Shown: piece by piece, positions 34,460 through 44,703 of the stretch
Numbering within the stretch: position 1 is the first letter of the stretch
Layout: the number at the start of each line of letters is the position of its first letter
Source: a marine bacterium B5-7
GTDB lineage: Bacteria > Pseudomonadota > Gammaproteobacteria > Arenicellales > CAJQKF01
Length of the DNA: 55,543 nucleotides
Reading direction: 5' to 3'
Assembly: GCA_021604525.1 (NCBI GenBank)
Contig: BQJD01000024.1
Location: forward strand, 1-55,543
Translations under genes and position numbers: made by a program
Notes under the pieces: model-generated
The model's input: only the letters and a program-made list of their open reading frames with translations
Database searches by the model: none
What the model was told of the DNA's origin: nothing

Positions 34460-37177
34460 TTATGCGGAGCGTATTCGGCGCAAGCGCAGGCGAAGCTGTT
34501 TCTCTGTTTCTATGGTCGCAAAAAGCACGACCCCGACGCTGACAATGATTACGCCATCCCAAAACGGTACCGCGACAGTGGCGAATAATGTCTGTAACGG
34601 TGGCAGATAGGTTATGGCGAATTGCGCGATGGTCACGCCGATGACCGTCGTCCAGACGACCTTTGTGCCTCTGACAGCTTTCCAAGTCAGCGATGTGCCG
34701 TAGATGTTCCTGATGAAAAACAGGTGAAATATCTCCATCACGACCAGCGTGTTGAGCGCTATGGTGCGTGCCAGCTCGACCGAATACCCTTGATCGACGG
34801 CGTAGGCATACATGCCGAAAACACCGCCCAGGAACAGGGTCGATACAAGAACGATGTGCCAGGCCAATTCGCCTGTAAGAAGCGGTTCATTCCTGGGACG
34901 AGGCGGGCGACGCATGGTGCCTGTCTCCGTTGGCTCGAATGCCAGTGCAATGCCGAGTGTGATTGCGGTAATCAGATTGATCCAGAGAATCTGGATCGGC
35001 GTAATCGGCAGAGTCATCCCGAAGAGCAGGGCCACGACGATGGTCAGGGCTTCACCGGAGTTAGTCGGCAATGTCCAGCTTATGACCTTCTTGATGTTGT
35101 CGTACACGGTCCGGCCTTCTCTAACAGCGGCTGCTATCGAAGCGAAGTTATCGTCGGCAAGGACAAATTCAGCAGCTTCTTTCGCCGCCTCGCTGCCTTT
35201 AAGTCCCATGGCAATGCCTGCATCGGCGCGTTTGAGCGCGGGCGCATCGTTAACGCCGTCACCGGTCATTGCAACGGTCATGCCATGGGATTGCAGCGCC
35301 ATGACGAGGCGTAGCTTGTGCTCCGGGCTGGTGCGGGCAAAGATGTCGGTATCGAGAACCACCGCCGCCAGCGCTGGATCGTCCATCTCGTCGAGATCGG
35401 CGCCGGTCAGAACCTTGTCGGGGTTTTGCAGGCCGATTTGTTTGCCGATGGCCGCGGCTGTGCCCTTGTGGTCTCCGGTGATCATCTTCACGCGTATACC
35501 AGCGACGTGACATTCCGCGATAGCCTTGATGGTTTCGGGACGCGGCGGATCGATCAGACCCACCAGGCCGATCAGTATCAGTCCTTGTTCGATATCGGAG
35601 AATTCGAGAACCGTGCGTTCCGGTGTCACCGGTTTGACGGCAAACGCGAGCACACGCTGCCCCTGTGATGCGATGGCATCGGCTTTTTCACGCCAGTACT
35701 TTTCGTCAAATGTTTCGGTGTTGTTGGAAATCGTGCGTTGTACGTCGCACATCGTGAAAATTTGTTCCGGGGCGCCTTTCACGGAAATAAACGCGTGATT
35801 TTCATGGTCATGGTTAAGCGTGGCCATGAAGCGATGTTTGGCGTCAAAGGGGATAACGTCGGTTCGTGTCCAACTTGCCTGTTCCTTGCGATTATCGATA
35901 CCGACCTTTCTGGACAGCGCAAGCAGGGCTCCCTCCATCGGATCTCCTTCGGCGGTCCACACACGGTCGCGCTCATGCAGGGAAGCGTCGTTGCATAATG
36001 CTGCTGCACGGCCGAGCTCATTCAAAATGGTATGTTTACACGCACTCACTGCGGCGTCGTTGAGCCTGATTTCTCCCTTTGGTTCGTATCCCGCGCCTCC
36101 AAGTGAGAAGATATGCGCCTCCGTTACCACGGAAACCACCATCATCTCGTTGCGCGTGAGCGTGCCCGTCTTGTCGGTACAGATCACCGATACAGAGCCC
36201 AAGGTCTCGATGGCGGGTAAACGCCGGACAATGGCGTTGCGCCGTGCCATGGCCTGGACGCCTACCGCTAGCGTGATTGTCAGGACCGCAGGGAGACCTT
36301 CAGGGATTGCGGCAACCGAGAGGCCCACCACAGCCATGAACATTTCAGAGAATTCGAAATGCTCGACGAAATACCCGAACACCAGGAGTACGGCCGCGAT
36401 CAGCAGGATGAGGACAGTCAGCCATCTCGCAAATATGTCCATCTGCTTGATAAGCGGCGTCGTAAGTATCTCGATGGTGGAAAGCATGCCGCTAATACGA
36501 CCGATCTCCGTGTTGGCTCCCGTGGCCACGACTACGCCACGGCCCAACCCGCTAGTCACGAGTGTGCCGCTGTATGCCATGCATCTCCTGTCACCGAGCG
36601 GGGCGGTTGCTTCAACAGGTCGCGTATGCTTTTCGGCGGGGATGGACTCGCCCGTGAGTATCGCCTCCTGAATCTGAAGTCCATTTACGCGAAGAAGCCG
36701 CAGGTCGGCCGGCACCTTGTCTCCGGCTTCAAGCAGTACAATGTCTCCGGGCACCAGCGCTTCGCCTTCAATTGAACGGCGGAGCGCGTCACGCAACACT
36801 GATGCTTTCAAGGCAAGCATACGGCGAATGGCATCCATCGCCTTTTCGGCCTTGCCTTCCTGAAAAAAACCGATAGCTGCGTTGGCGACAACGACGGCCA
36901 GAATCACCAACGTGTCGGCCAAGTGCCCCAGCGCCGCCGTAATGGCGGCGGAGCCGAGAAGGACGTAGATGAGGATGTTGTGAAAATGCCGAAGAAAGCG
37001 AATCAGCGGGCTTCGCTTTGCGGGTTCGGGCAGGCGGTTCTGACCATATGTTTCAAGACGCGTCGACGCTTCATCGGAAGTAAGGCCGTTGTTGTCCGCA
37101 TGGCAGGCATTAATGACATCTTCCGTTGTCATTTCGTGCCATATGTTTACCTCTTTATGTTCACTTTTTTCTATCAT
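34460..37177 (-). CDS. Cation-translocating P-type ATPase, SERCA/PMR1-like (P2A)
   Basis: 905 residues, the full length for the family. The actuator motif TGES is at residues 175-178. The fourth helix has PEGLP (292-296), typical of Ca/Mn pumps. The phosphorylated Asp is D335 in CTDKTGTLT. Later come KGAPEQ (nucleotide site) and MTGDGVNDAPALK (hinge). The C-terminal cation-ATPase domain has four helices. The N-terminal domain begins EDVINACHADNNGLTSDEA. It would export Ca, Mn or possibly another divalent ion. It lies 50 bp downstream of hypE and may be read from the hydrogenase operon. Confidence 0.92.
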   Translation of the reverse strand: MIEKSEHKEVNIWHEMTTEDVINACHADNNGLTSDEASTRLETYGQNRLPEPAKRSPLIRFLRHFHNILIYVLLGSAAITAALGHLADTLVILAVVVANAAIGFFQEGKAEKAMDAIRRMLALKASVLRDALRRSIEGEALVPGDIVLLEAGDKVPADLRLLRVNGLQIQEAILTGESIPAEKHTRPVEATAPLGDRRCMAYSGTLVTSGLGRGVVVATGANTEIGRISGMLSTIEILTTPLIKQMDIFARWLTVLILLIAAVLLVFGYFVEHFEFSEMFMAVVGLSVAAIPEGLPAVLTITLAVGVQAMARRNAIVRRLPAIETLGSVSVICTDKTGTLTRNEMMVVSVVTEAHIFSLGGAGYEPKGEIRLNDAAVSACKHTILNELGRAAALCNDASLHERDRVWTAEGDPMEGALLALSRKVGIDNRKEQASWTRTDVIPFDAKHRFMATLNHDHENHAFISVKGAPEQIFTMCDVQRTISNNTETFDEKYWREKADAIASQGQRVLAFAVKPVTPERTVLEFSDIEQGLILIGLVGLIDPPRPETIKAIAECHVAGIRVKMITGDHKGTAAAIGKQIGLQNPDKVLTGADLDEMDDPALAAVVLDTDIFARTSPEHKLRLVMALQSHGMTVAMTGDGVNDAPALKRADAGIAMGLKGSEAAKEAAEFVLADDNFASIAAAVREGRTVYDNIKKVISWTLPTNSGEALTIVVALLFGMTLPITPIQILWINLITAITLGIALAFEPTETGTMRRPPRPRNEPLLTGELAWHIVLVSTLFLGGVFGMYAYAVDQGYSVELARTIALNTLVVMEIFHLFFIRNIYGTSLTWKAVRGTKVVWTTVIGVTIAQFAITYLPPLQTLFATVAVPFWDGVIIVSVGVVLFATIETEKQLRLRLRRIRSA

Positions 37178-37227
37178 TACTTTCGATCTGTTTACCGGAA
37201 CAAATACGCGTGCTATTCAGGCGTTTT

Positions 37228-38277
37228 TCAGCAAATTCTTGGCAACAGTTCTCCCGCTGGCATGTCGAGTATCCTGCGCCCGCCGATCGCTGTTTGAAGC
37301 GTCACCAGGCCGGCTTCACCGTCTGTCACTCGGCCAATTACAACGGCAGCATCGTTGTGTGCCTTCATGATTTCTATCGCCTGCTCTTCATCACTTTTAG
37401 GCACAATGGCGACGAAGCGACCTTCGCAGGCAACTTGCAGCACATCCAGTCCCAGCACCTCGCAGGCACCGCGTACGCTTGCCGCCACGGGAATGTCACG
37501 TTCCACCACATCGAACTGCAAGCCGGCTGCCTGCGCCAGTTCGTTCAACACGGCGCACAACCCGCCGCGCGTTGCATCGCGCAGGCAATGCACGTCTATT
37601 CGCGCCGAAAGCATGGCAGATACGGCTTTCCACAGGGGCGCGCAGTCGCTTTCAATCAGTGTGGTAAAGGCAAGTCCTTCGCGCGCTCCCATCACCGCCA
37701 TGCCGTGTCGGCCAATATCGCCGCTGACAATGATGACGTCCCCTTTCCTGATGCACTGTGGTTTGATCCTGATCTCATTCTCGATCACACCGACTCCGGT
37801 TGTGTTGATATAGATGCCGTCGCCGTGACCGCGTTCGACAACCTTGGTGTCGCCGGTGACTATTTCCATCCCTGCCGCATTGGCAGCGACGCGCATCGAT
37901 TGCACCACACGCCACAGCGTTTCGGTTTCGAGCCCTTCTTCAAGGATGAAAGATACCGAAAGGTACAGGGGCCTTGCGCCGCACATGGCAAGGTCGTTAA
38001 CCGTGCCGTTCACGGCAAGCGCACCGATATCTCCACCGGGAAAGAACAGTGGCCGCACGACATAACTGTCCGTCGTTATCACCGGGCGACCATTCGGTAA
38101 TTCCAGCACGGCACCGTCATGCCCTTCGCGCAGCGTCGTGTTGTCGAACGCAGCCATAAAGACATCATTGATTAGCCGCTGCATCAGCCGTCCGCCGCCG
38201 CCATGCGCCAGCTTGATACGGGGGTGGTCAAAGAGCGGCAAAGGACAAGTTATCGCGAAAGATTTCGCCTCGATCAC
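37228..38277 (-). CDS. hypE: Hydrogenase maturation protein HypE (carbamoyl dehydratase)
   Basis: 349 residues. It has the PurM-like fold with [16 protein letters not shown] near the N-terminus, [20 protein letters not shown], and the invariant C-terminal PRIC whose Cys carries the carbamoyl group that becomes the CN ligand of the NiFe site. HypE dehydrates thiocarbamate using ATP and passes cyanide to HypC-HypD. The ATG overlaps the hypD stop (ATGA). Last of the maturation genes. Confidence 0.96.
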   Translation of the reverse strand: MIEAKSFAITCPLPLFDHPRIKLAHGGGGRLMQRLINDVFMAAFDNTTLREGHDGAVLELPNGRPVITTDSYVVRPLFFPGGDIGALAVNGTVNDLAMCGARPLYLSVSFILEEGLETETLWRVVQSMRVAANAAGMEIVTGDTKVVERGHGDGIYINTTGVGVIENEIRIKPQCIRKGDVIIVSGDIGRHGMAVMGAREGLAFTTLIESDCAPLWKAVSAMLSARIDVHCLRDATRGGLCAVLNELAQAAGLQFDVVERDIPVAASVRGACEVLGLDVLQVACEGRFVAIVPKSDEEQAIEIMKAHNDAAVVIGRVTDGEAGLVTLQTAIGGRRILDMPAGELLPRIC

Positions 38278-39368
38278 GCCGCCTTCTCCTTACGGTAGCG
38301 GTAATAGGCGGCGCAAGCACCTTCGCCGGAGACCATGGTGGCACCAAGCGGGTGATCCGGGGTGCATTGTTTACCGAAAGCCGGGCAGGCGGAGGGTTTT
38401 TTCAGTCCCTGGAGCACGAGACCGCTGATGCAGTCTTCGGGTTCCGCGATGTCCGTGTCGATGAGGCCGAAGCGTCGTTCGGCGTCGTAATAAGCGTATG
38501 TGTCACTCAGTGTCCAGCCGCTTTCGGCGATCATGCCGATGCCCCGCCATTTGCGAGGGATGACACGGAACACTTTATTTATCAGTGCCTGCGCTGCGGG
38601 ATTGCCCACATCGCGCACGGCGCGATCATACTGATTTTCAACCTCGGCACGCCCGTCCTCAAGCTGGCGAACGCACATATAGATGCCTTGCAGGATATCA
38701 ATAGGCTCGAACCCCGTCACAACGATGGGGATACCGTAGGTGTTGGCCAGAGGTCCATAGGCGTGCGTTCCCATCACGGTGCAGACATGCCCGGCGGCGA
38801 GGAAACCCTGCACGCGGTTTTCCGGAGACGACATGATCGCCTCGATTGCAGGCGGGACAAGGACGTGGGAGACGAGAACGCTAAAATTGTTCAGGTCTCT
38901 TACCTTCGCCATATGCACGGACATGGCGTTGGCTGGCGCGGTGGTTTCGAAACCGACGGCGAAAAAGACCACTTGTTTGTCCGGATTGTCAGTGGCGATC
39001 TTCACGGCGTCCAGCGGCGTATAGACGATACGCACATCCCCGCCCTCCGCCCGCACCGTCAGCAGGTCTTTGTCGGAGCCGGGCACACGCAACATGTCGC
39101 CGAATGAGCAGAAAATCACCTCGTCGCGCGTGGCGATCTCGATTGCCTTGTCGACCATTTCCAGCGGTGTCACGCAAACCGGGCAGCCGGGTCCATGCAC
39201 AAGTTCTATCTCGTCAGGCAACAGGTCCTGTATGCCGAAGCGCACGATCGCGTGCGTCTGACCGCCGCAGACCTCCATGATAGTCCAAGGGCGCGTCGCG
39301 GTCCGCGAGATGGCTTCCACGTATTTGCGCGCGGTCTCCGGATCGCGGTATTCGTCGACATATTTCAT
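38274..39368 (-). CDS. hypD: Hydrogenase maturation protein HypD
   Basis: 364 residues. Conserved landmarks are [28 protein letters not shown], the redox Cys pair region [10 protein letters not shown], and the C-terminal FeS ligands in [20 protein letters not shown] and [10 protein letters not shown]. HypD is the [4Fe-4S] scaffold on which Fe(CN)2CO is assembled with HypC. It overlaps hypC upstream and hypE downstream by ATGA at each junction. Confidence 0.96.
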   Translation of the reverse strand: MKYVDEYRDPETARKYVEAISRTATRPWTIMEVCGGQTHAIVRFGIQDLLPDEIELVHGPGCPVCVTPLEMVDKAIEIATRDEVIFCSFGDMLRVPGSDKDLLTVRAEGGDVRIVYTPLDAVKIATDNPDKQVVFFAVGFETTAPANAMSVHMAKVRDLNNFSVLVSHVLVPPAIEAIMSSPENRVQGFLAAGHVCTVMGTHAYGPLANTYGIPIVVTGFEPIDILQGIYMCVRQLEDGRAEVENQYDRAVRDVGNPAAQALINKVFRVIPRKWRGIGMIAESGWTLSDTYAYYDAERRFGLIDTDIAEPEDCISGLVLQGLKKPSACPAFGKQCTPDHPLGATMVSGEGACAAYYRYRKEKAA

Positions 39369-39589
39369 TCCATCTCCTCCAATAAGCTGAAGGTTCTGTG
39401 CGCCGTATCTTCCTGCAGAACGCTGATCGCGATGCCGGCATGGATCAGAACATAATCGCCTACGACGGCCTCCGGCACAAAAGCGAGGCTTGCACCGCGC
39501 ACCGCGTCACCGAAGCGGATTTGCCCGCTGCGCGACAATGCGTCGTCCCCTGTGATACTGATAATTTCTCCCGGTACGGCCAGGCACAT
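39365..39589 (-). CDS. hypC: Hydrogenase assembly chaperone HypC/HupF
   Basis: 74 residues beginning MCLAVPGEI, with the essential Cys2 of the family. An OB-fold core follows ([36 protein letters not shown]). HypC shuttles the Fe(CN)2CO unit to the large-subunit precursor. It lies 17 bp after hypF. Confidence 0.95.
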   Translation of the reverse strand: MCLAVPGEIISITGDDALSRSGQIRFGDAVRGASLAFVPEAVVGDYVLIHAGIAISVLQEDTAHRTFSLLEEME

Positions 39590-39606
39590 GTTTCTCTTCC
39601 TCCCTT

Positions 39607-41880
39607 TTATAGCGTGTGAGCCATCGCCATGACCTGTCCCAAAGCCAGCCCGCCGTCGTTCGGCGGCACCTGGCGGTGCGTGTGCACCATGAATCCGGCC
39701 AGTTCCAGCGCATCCACTGCATATTCCAGTAGCAGTGCATTTTGGAAGCAGCCGCCGGTCAACAGCACCGTTTCCTCGCCAATATGGTTTGCGGCCCCCA
39801 CGATCACAGTTGCCAGCGTCGTGTGGAATTTCGCGGAAACAACGCTCGGTGCGACGCTGTTCTCAATGTCGTCCAGTATCTCACGAAGCATCGGCCGCCA
39901 GTCGATGACGCCTTTGTCGATTCTGAATTCATAGACTCCAATCGCGTCCGGCCCGGCGGCGAATTCCAGTGCCATTGCTGCCTGTCCTTCGAATGTATTG
40001 TCCGCGCAAACACCGGTCAGAGCGGCGACAACGTCGAAGATGCGTCCTACGCTGCTGGTTAACGGGCAGTTGATGTTTTTTTTCAATGCGGATTTCATAA
40101 GCCACGCGTCTTCGGCCGGTAGGCCGATATCGCTGTTGAATGCTTCATCTCCCTTAAGTGCATACAACATGCCGAGCGCGGTGCGTTTCGGATCGAGCAC
40201 AGCCGCATCACCGCCCGGCAACGGGAATGGCAGGAAATGCAGCACACGATCATAGCCGCCGGGTTCGATCTTGAGAAACTCTCCGCCCCAGATGGTGTTG
40301 TCGGTACCGTAGCCGCTGCCGTCCCATGTCACTGCGAGGCACGGCGGCTTCACCCCGTTTTCCGCCATACAGGCGAGGGCGTGAGCGTGGTGGTGCTGTA
40401 CGGCGATGACATTGCCGCCATGCGCTTGTGCCATCTGTGTGGAGCGGTAGTCGGGATGCAGGTCGTGGACGACATTTTCAGGTGCCGCCTTGTAGAGACG
40501 GCACAACTGATCCGCAGCCTCCCGATGCGCGGCGCAGGCCTTAGGTGTGTCAAGATCTCCGATATGCGGCGACAGGAAGACGCGATCACGCACAGCCAGA
40601 GCGACGGTGTTTTTCAGATGTCCGCCCGCGCCCAGCACCGGTACGGCGAACTTGTGGTGCACTATCACCGGCAAAGGCGCGTAACCCCGCGCACGTCGCA
40701 GCACGGTTGCACGACCGGCCATGACACGGAGAATGGAATCGTCGCAGCGCCCGGAAATCGGTCGGTCGTGGACAAGAAACAGGTCCGCGATGTCTTGCAG
40801 GGTTTCAACGGCTTCATCCTCGTCGATGCAGATCGGCTCGTCAGCGTGGTTGCCGCTGGTCGCGACGACAGGGAAATCCAGCTTCGATATCAGAAGGTGA
40901 TGCAGCGGGGTATAGGGCAACATAACGCCAAGATTAGGATTGCCGGGCGCGATGTTCTCCGCGATGCCGGATGAATTCATTTTACGCAGCAGGACAATGG
41001 GCGATTCAGCCGATGTCAGCAGCTTCTCCTCCTCGGCTATTACCATGCAGTCGCTGCGTACGGCCTGCAGAGACGGGTACATGAGTGCGAAGGGTTTGAT
41101 CGGTCGGTGCTTGCGGCGGCGCAGTTCCACGACCGCATCTTCGTTGCTGGAGTCACACACCAGGTGGAATCCGCCGAGTCCTTTGAGCGCCAGTATCTTC
41201 CCGTCGCGAACCGCCTGTGCCGCTTTCTGTAATGCCTTGTTCCGCTGCGCCATCAATTTGCCCTTCGCGTTGCGCAGTTGAAGCTGCGGCCCGCAGTCCG
41301 CGCAGGCGATCGGCTGCGCATGATGGCGGCGGTCTTCGGGATTGTGGTATTCGGCGCGGCAGGCGTCGCACATGTCGAACCCTGCCATAGTCGTGTTCAG
41401 GCGGTTGTAGGGTAGTGCCGTGATGATCGAAAACCGCGGCCCACAATTCGTGCAATTAATGAAGGGATAGTTGTGACGGCGGTCGGCAGGGTCGTTCATC
41501 TCACGCAGGCAGTCGGCGCAGACGGCGAGATCGGGCAGCATCAGTGCTGTGGGCTCTTCTTCACCCGCTTCGCTTGGGCGTATGACAAACTCATACCCGC
41601 CGTCGGTGGTCAGTGGAGTATTGTCCAGACTGAGAATTCGTGCATGTGGCGGTTTACGTTCTTTCAGCGCCTTCTTGAAGGCCTCAAGCGGACTCGATGC
41701 GCCCTCGATCTCGATAATCACACCCGCGGGCGTGTTCTGGACATAGCCCGAAAGGCCGAACTCCTGTGCAAGACGATAGACGAACGGGCGAAAGCCGACG
41801 CCCTGCACTGTGCCCTCGACAGTCAGGCATTCACGTTTCGCCCTCTCATCTTCGTTGTGCTGGACAAGATTGGCGGACAT
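39607..41880 (-). CDS. hypF: Carbamoyltransferase HypF
   Basis: The start at 41880 (MSANLVQHNEDERAK) gives 757 residues and lies 4 bp past the hypA stop; the frame to 42048 is a shadow over hypA. Domains in order: acylphosphatase (about 15-105, VEGTVQGVGFRPFVYRLAQE), two zinc fingers (CADC ... CTNC and CDAC ... CADC, about 120-205), a YrdC-like ATP domain (about 210-400) and a Kae1-like carbamoyltransferase domain with HHHAHALACMAE and LTGGCFQNALL. It makes thiocarbamate on HypE from carbamoyl phosphate. Confidence 0.95.
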   Translation of the reverse strand: MSANLVQHNEDERAKRECLTVEGTVQGVGFRPFVYRLAQEFGLSGYVQNTPAGVIIEIEGASSPLEAFKKALKERKPPHARILSLDNTPLTTDGGYEFVIRPSEAGEEEPTALMLPDLAVCADCLREMNDPADRRHNYPFINCTNCGPRFSIITALPYNRLNTTMAGFDMCDACRAEYHNPEDRRHHAQPIACADCGPQLQLRNAKGKLMAQRNKALQKAAQAVRDGKILALKGLGGFHLVCDSSNEDAVVELRRRKHRPIKPFALMYPSLQAVRSDCMVIAEEEKLLTSAESPIVLLRKMNSSGIAENIAPGNPNLGVMLPYTPLHHLLISKLDFPVVATSGNHADEPICIDEDEAVETLQDIADLFLVHDRPISGRCDDSILRVMAGRATVLRRARGYAPLPVIVHHKFAVPVLGAGGHLKNTVALAVRDRVFLSPHIGDLDTPKACAAHREAADQLCRLYKAAPENVVHDLHPDYRSTQMAQAHGGNVIAVQHHHAHALACMAENGVKPPCLAVTWDGSGYGTDNTIWGGEFLKIEPGGYDRVLHFLPFPLPGGDAAVLDPKRTALGMLYALKGDEAFNSDIGLPAEDAWLMKSALKKNINCPLTSSVGRIFDVVAALTGVCADNTFEGQAAMALEFAAGPDAIGVYEFRIDKGVIDWRPMLREILDDIENSVAPSVVSAKFHTTLATVIVGAANHIGEETVLLTGGCFQNALLLEYAVDALELAGFMVHTHRQVPPNDGGLALGQVMAMAHTL

Positions 41881-41884
41881 GACA

Positions 41885-42148
41885 TCAAGCCGCAATATCG
41901 ACGCTTTCGAGAAGGATGTCCTGGGCGTTCGGATCGTCCTGGTCATCGGACTGCTCGACGACCAGTTTCGCGCCTTCAGCAACCGTGCCGACGATGGCTT
42001 CTTCGAAATGCTCGTGGAAATGGTCGGGCGTGATGTGTGATAGAGCACCCAGCTTCACCTTCACACCGATAACCTTGTCTGCGTTCGCGTCCTTGGCAAG
42101 CTGCTCGATCTTGCGCAACAGGTCGGCCATCAGCGAAAATTCATGCAC
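41885..42148 (-). CDS. hypA: Short HypA/HybF-like nickel chaperone lacking the zinc finger
   Basis: 87 residues, against about 113 for usual HypA. The N-terminus [20 protein letters not shown] keeps the nickel-binding M-H-E and the family helix, and VIGVKVKLGALSHITPDHF matches the following strand. The usual C-terminal half with two CxxC zinc motifs is absent: there is no Cys in the protein, and it ends in an acidic tail after VEQSDDQDDP. Because the reading frame and the overlap with the protease gene (8 nt) are clean, truncation seems real. It could still pass nickel, but zinc-dependent partner contacts would be lost. Confidence 0.8.
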   Translation of the reverse strand: MHEFSLMADLLRKIEQLAKDANADKVIGVKVKLGALSHITPDHFHEHFEEAIVGTVAEGAKLVVEQSDDQDDPNAQDILLESVDIAA

Positions 42149-42617
42149 GTATGTTCTCCTTCAGTTCAAGTGAATCCAGAATTTCGGTAATCACTGCATC
42201 TTTTGCCTTGGTTAGAGCGGGCGACAGTTCTTCGCCTGCATCGAAACAATCTCCCTCGACGCCGATAAACGATATCTGCGGCGGCAGCTTATGTAGCGCA
42301 CGTGCCAGTTCGACGGCCTGAGGCACACCGAAGGCATGGGTAGAATACAGGTTGAATTCCTCAGGCAAGGACTGCTGGGCAAGGTTGAAGCGAAAGATTT
42401 TCCCTGCCTTTGCGCCCGACGACACCGCGTCGATCAGCACCACTTTCTCAACCCCCTGCCAGCAGTCCATCAGCGCAGCGGGTTCACCGTCATGCTCGAT
42501 ACAGTTCACGCTGGATAGCATCATGTTCGCCAGCTCGCTCGCAACGATGCAACCGAACGCGTCATCGCCGCGATAGCGGTTACCGATACCAATAACAAGT
42601 GTGTTCGCCTGTGTCAT
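42141..42617 (-). CDS. Hydrogenase maturation protease (HyaD/HycI/HoxW family)
   Basis: 158 residues. [20 protein letters not shown] holds the family's first metal-binding acid residue (the Asp pair after GNxxxGDD). [14 protein letters not shown] has the second Asp, and [14 protein letters not shown] supplies the His. It removes the C-terminal tail of the large subunit after nickel insertion; the substrate encoded next to it ends in a nine-residue tail. It overlaps the large-subunit gene by 4 nt and hypA by 8 nt. Confidence 0.93.
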   Translation of the reverse strand: MTQANTLVIGIGNRYRGDDAFGCIVASELANMMLSSVNCIEHDGEPAALMDCWQGVEKVVLIDAVSSGAKAGKIFRFNLAQQSLPEEFNLYSTHAFGVPQAVELARALHKLPPQISFIGVEGDCFDAGEELSPALTKAKDAVITEILDSLELKENIRA

Positions 42618-43924
42618 CGGCGATCGATCTCCAACTTAAGAAAGTGAGTTGCGCAGGAAATACATGGGTCGTAATTGCGGATCGCCTGTTCGGATACGTA
42701 CTGGATTTCATCGTCCGACTTGTCCATGCAGGTCGGCACGAAACGCCGCAGATCATCCTCGATCATCTTCTGGTTCTGCGAGGTCGGCGGCACGATATTC
42801 GCATCCTTAATGATGCCGTCATCATCGATGGTATAGCGGTGATACAGCAGCCCGCGCGGCGCCTCCGTCGCGGCGTACCCGGTGCCAGCTTTCGGTTCGA
42901 CGGTGATGAACGATGTGTCAGGCGGTGAGTAGTTGTCGATTACTCGCAGCGCTTCGGTCACCGCGTAAAGCACCTCCACGGCACGGACGATGATGCTCTT
43001 GAACGGGTTGGTGCAGACAGGGCCGAGTCCGGCCGACCTCGCGACGTCCTGTATATCGGACAGCAGTCGATCAAAATTCAGTGCATATCTGGCCATCGGC
43101 CCGACATGATAGCTTTTGTTGCCCGGCTTCATCACGCAGTGCAGCGCGTTGCTGTAGTCGACATGCTGTTCCTCGAAATGATTGTCGTAATCTGACATGT
43201 CGATATCGAGACCCATGTTGGAGACGATGCGTCCCTCGTTCATCGGATATTCATCGCCATGACGCAGCGCGACGAAAGTGTAGTTCTGTTCGAATTCCGG
43301 GAAGTCGAGCGTCGCGGTCCATTTGACCGTTTCAAGGGCGAGGTCGCGGGCGTGCAGCAGTTTTTCACGCAGGCCCGAAAGCTCGCTGCGCGCAGGGGCG
43401 CGGTAAAACCCACCCACGCGGGCGTTGACAGGGTGGATTTCCCGCCCACCCATCAGGTTCATGATGTCGTTGCCCGTTTTCTTGAGAGCAAGTCCGCGCT
43501 TGACGGCTTCGGGGTGGTCTTTCGCCATCTCCACTGCGCTTGGATAGCCGAGGAAATCCGGCGCATGCAGCATGTAAACGTGGAGTGTGTGACTGGATAT
43601 CCATTCGCCGCAATAAAACAGCCGCCGCAATTCGCGCAGCGCGCCTTCAACGCGCACCCCGCAGGCATTTTCCATCGCGTGCACCGCGCTCATCTGATAG
43701 GCAACGGGGCAGATACCGCAAATACGGGAGGTGATATCCGGGGCCTCCCTGAAATCGCGCCCGCGCAGGAGTCCCTCGAAAAAGCGTGGCGGCTCGAAGA
43801 TTTTCAGCTTCACATCCTCAAGCACGTTGTCGCGGATTTTCAGGTACATCGCTCCTTCGCCCTCGACACGGGCAAGATAGTCGACCTTGATGGTGCGTGT
43901 GCCGCCGCCATGTTTATCGCTCAT
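42614..43924 (-). CDS. hydA: [NiFe] hydrogenase large subunit, group 3b (sulfhydrogenase alpha)
   Basis: 436 residues. Nickel ligands are C69 and C72 in the N-terminal RICGICPV and C421 and C424 in the C-terminal DPCISCATH. Cleavage after H427 would release [19 protein letters not shown] is the conserved Arg/Glu region near the site, and it lacks the insertions of membrane-bound uptake enzymes. No signal peptide in the partner, so the enzyme is cytoplasmic. It would oxidise or make H2 coupled to NADP(H). It overlaps the small-subunit gene by 4 nt. Confidence 0.95.
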   Translation of the reverse strand: MSDKHGGGTRTIKVDYLARVEGEGAMYLKIRDNVLEDVKLKIFEPPRFFEGLLRGRDFREAPDITSRICGICPVAYQMSAVHAMENACGVRVEGALRELRRLFYCGEWISSHTLHVYMLHAPDFLGYPSAVEMAKDHPEAVKRGLALKKTGNDIMNLMGGREIHPVNARVGGFYRAPARSELSGLREKLLHARDLALETVKWTATLDFPEFEQNYTFVALRHGDEYPMNEGRIVSNMGLDIDMSDYDNHFEEQHVDYSNALHCVMKPGNKSYHVGPMARYALNFDRLLSDIQDVARSAGLGPVCTNPFKSIIVRAVEVLYAVTEALRVIDNYSPPDTSFITVEPKAGTGYAATEAPRGLLYHRYTIDDDGIIKDANIVPPTSQNQKMIEDDLRRFVPTCMDKSDDEIQYVSEQAIRNYDPCISCATHFLKLEIDRR

Positions 43925-44703
43925 AAGCTTTCTCCTCCGTGGCGGTCACCTTCCCGTCGGAAATCCGGATCTTCGGCGTTATAGGTTCTGAACATTCTTT
44001 GCAATTCCACCTTCGTTACGCCGAGTTCGCGCATCCAGATCGCCAGCGAAGATGTGTTCGGCGTTTCCATTGGTCCATAACAGCCGTAACAGCCGCGGTC
44101 GTAGGCCGGGCAAATTGCACCGCACCCAGCCTGGGTCACGGGTCCCATGCAGGGCGTGCCCTGCGCCACCATGATGCAGGCGGTGCCGCGTTTCTTGCAT
44201 TCGATGCAGACGCTGTTCAAAGACACATTCGGTTTGCGCTGATTCAAAAACGCGTTTATGACTTCAAGGAGCTGGTTCTTGTTGATGGGGCAGCCGCGCA
44301 GTTCAAAGTCGACATTCACATGCGCGGATATCGGTGTCGACGTGTCCAGCGTGCTGATAAATTCCGGTTTGGCATAGACGATATCCATGAATTCCTGCAC
44401 GTCGGTGAAATTGCGTAGCGCCTGTATGCCGCCTGCCGTGGCACAAGCCCCGATAGTGACAAGGTATTTCGACTGGCACCGCACCTCCTGAATACGGTCG
44501 CGGTCGTGCGGCGTGGTGATAGATCCTTCGACCAGTGATACATCATACGGCCCGTTCAGCACGGCGCGGCTGGCCTCGGGAAAATTGGCAATGGTAATGT
44601 GATCGGTGACGGCCAGCAATTCGTCCTCGCAGTCCAGCAGGCTGAGCTGGCAACCATCGCAGGACGCGAATTTCCAGACCGCGAGTTTCGGTTTTTCAGT
44701 CAT
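43921..44703 (-). CDS. hydD: [NiFe] hydrogenase small subunit, group 3b (sulfhydrogenase delta)
   Basis: The start at 44703 ([19 protein letters not shown]) shares one base with the hydG stop and gives 260 residues; the long frame to 45231 is a shadow over hydG. FeS ligands are visible in [26 protein letters not shown] and the C-terminal [34 protein letters not shown] and RGCYGCYGP. There is no twin-arginine signal, so the enzyme stays in the cytoplasm. It carries electrons from the NiFe site to HydB/HydG. Confidence 0.95.
   Translation of the reverse strand: MTEKPKLAVWKFASCDGCQLSLLDCEDELLAVTDHITIANFPEASRAVLNGPYDVSLVEGSITTPHDRDRIQEVRCQSKYLVTIGACATAGGIQALRNFTDVQEFMDIVYAKPEFISTLDTSTPISAHVNVDFELRGCPINKNQLLEVINAFLNQRKPNVSLNSVCIECKKRGTACIMVAQGTPCMGPVTQAGCGAICPAYDRGCYGCYGPMETPNTSSLAIWMRELGVTKVELQRMFRTYNAEDPDFRREGDRHGGESL

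Noticed and set aside
39607-42048. 813-residue frame for HypF
   Set aside because: The first 56 residues lie over hypA in another frame. The ATG at 41880 starts the acylphosphatase domain at the usual distance.
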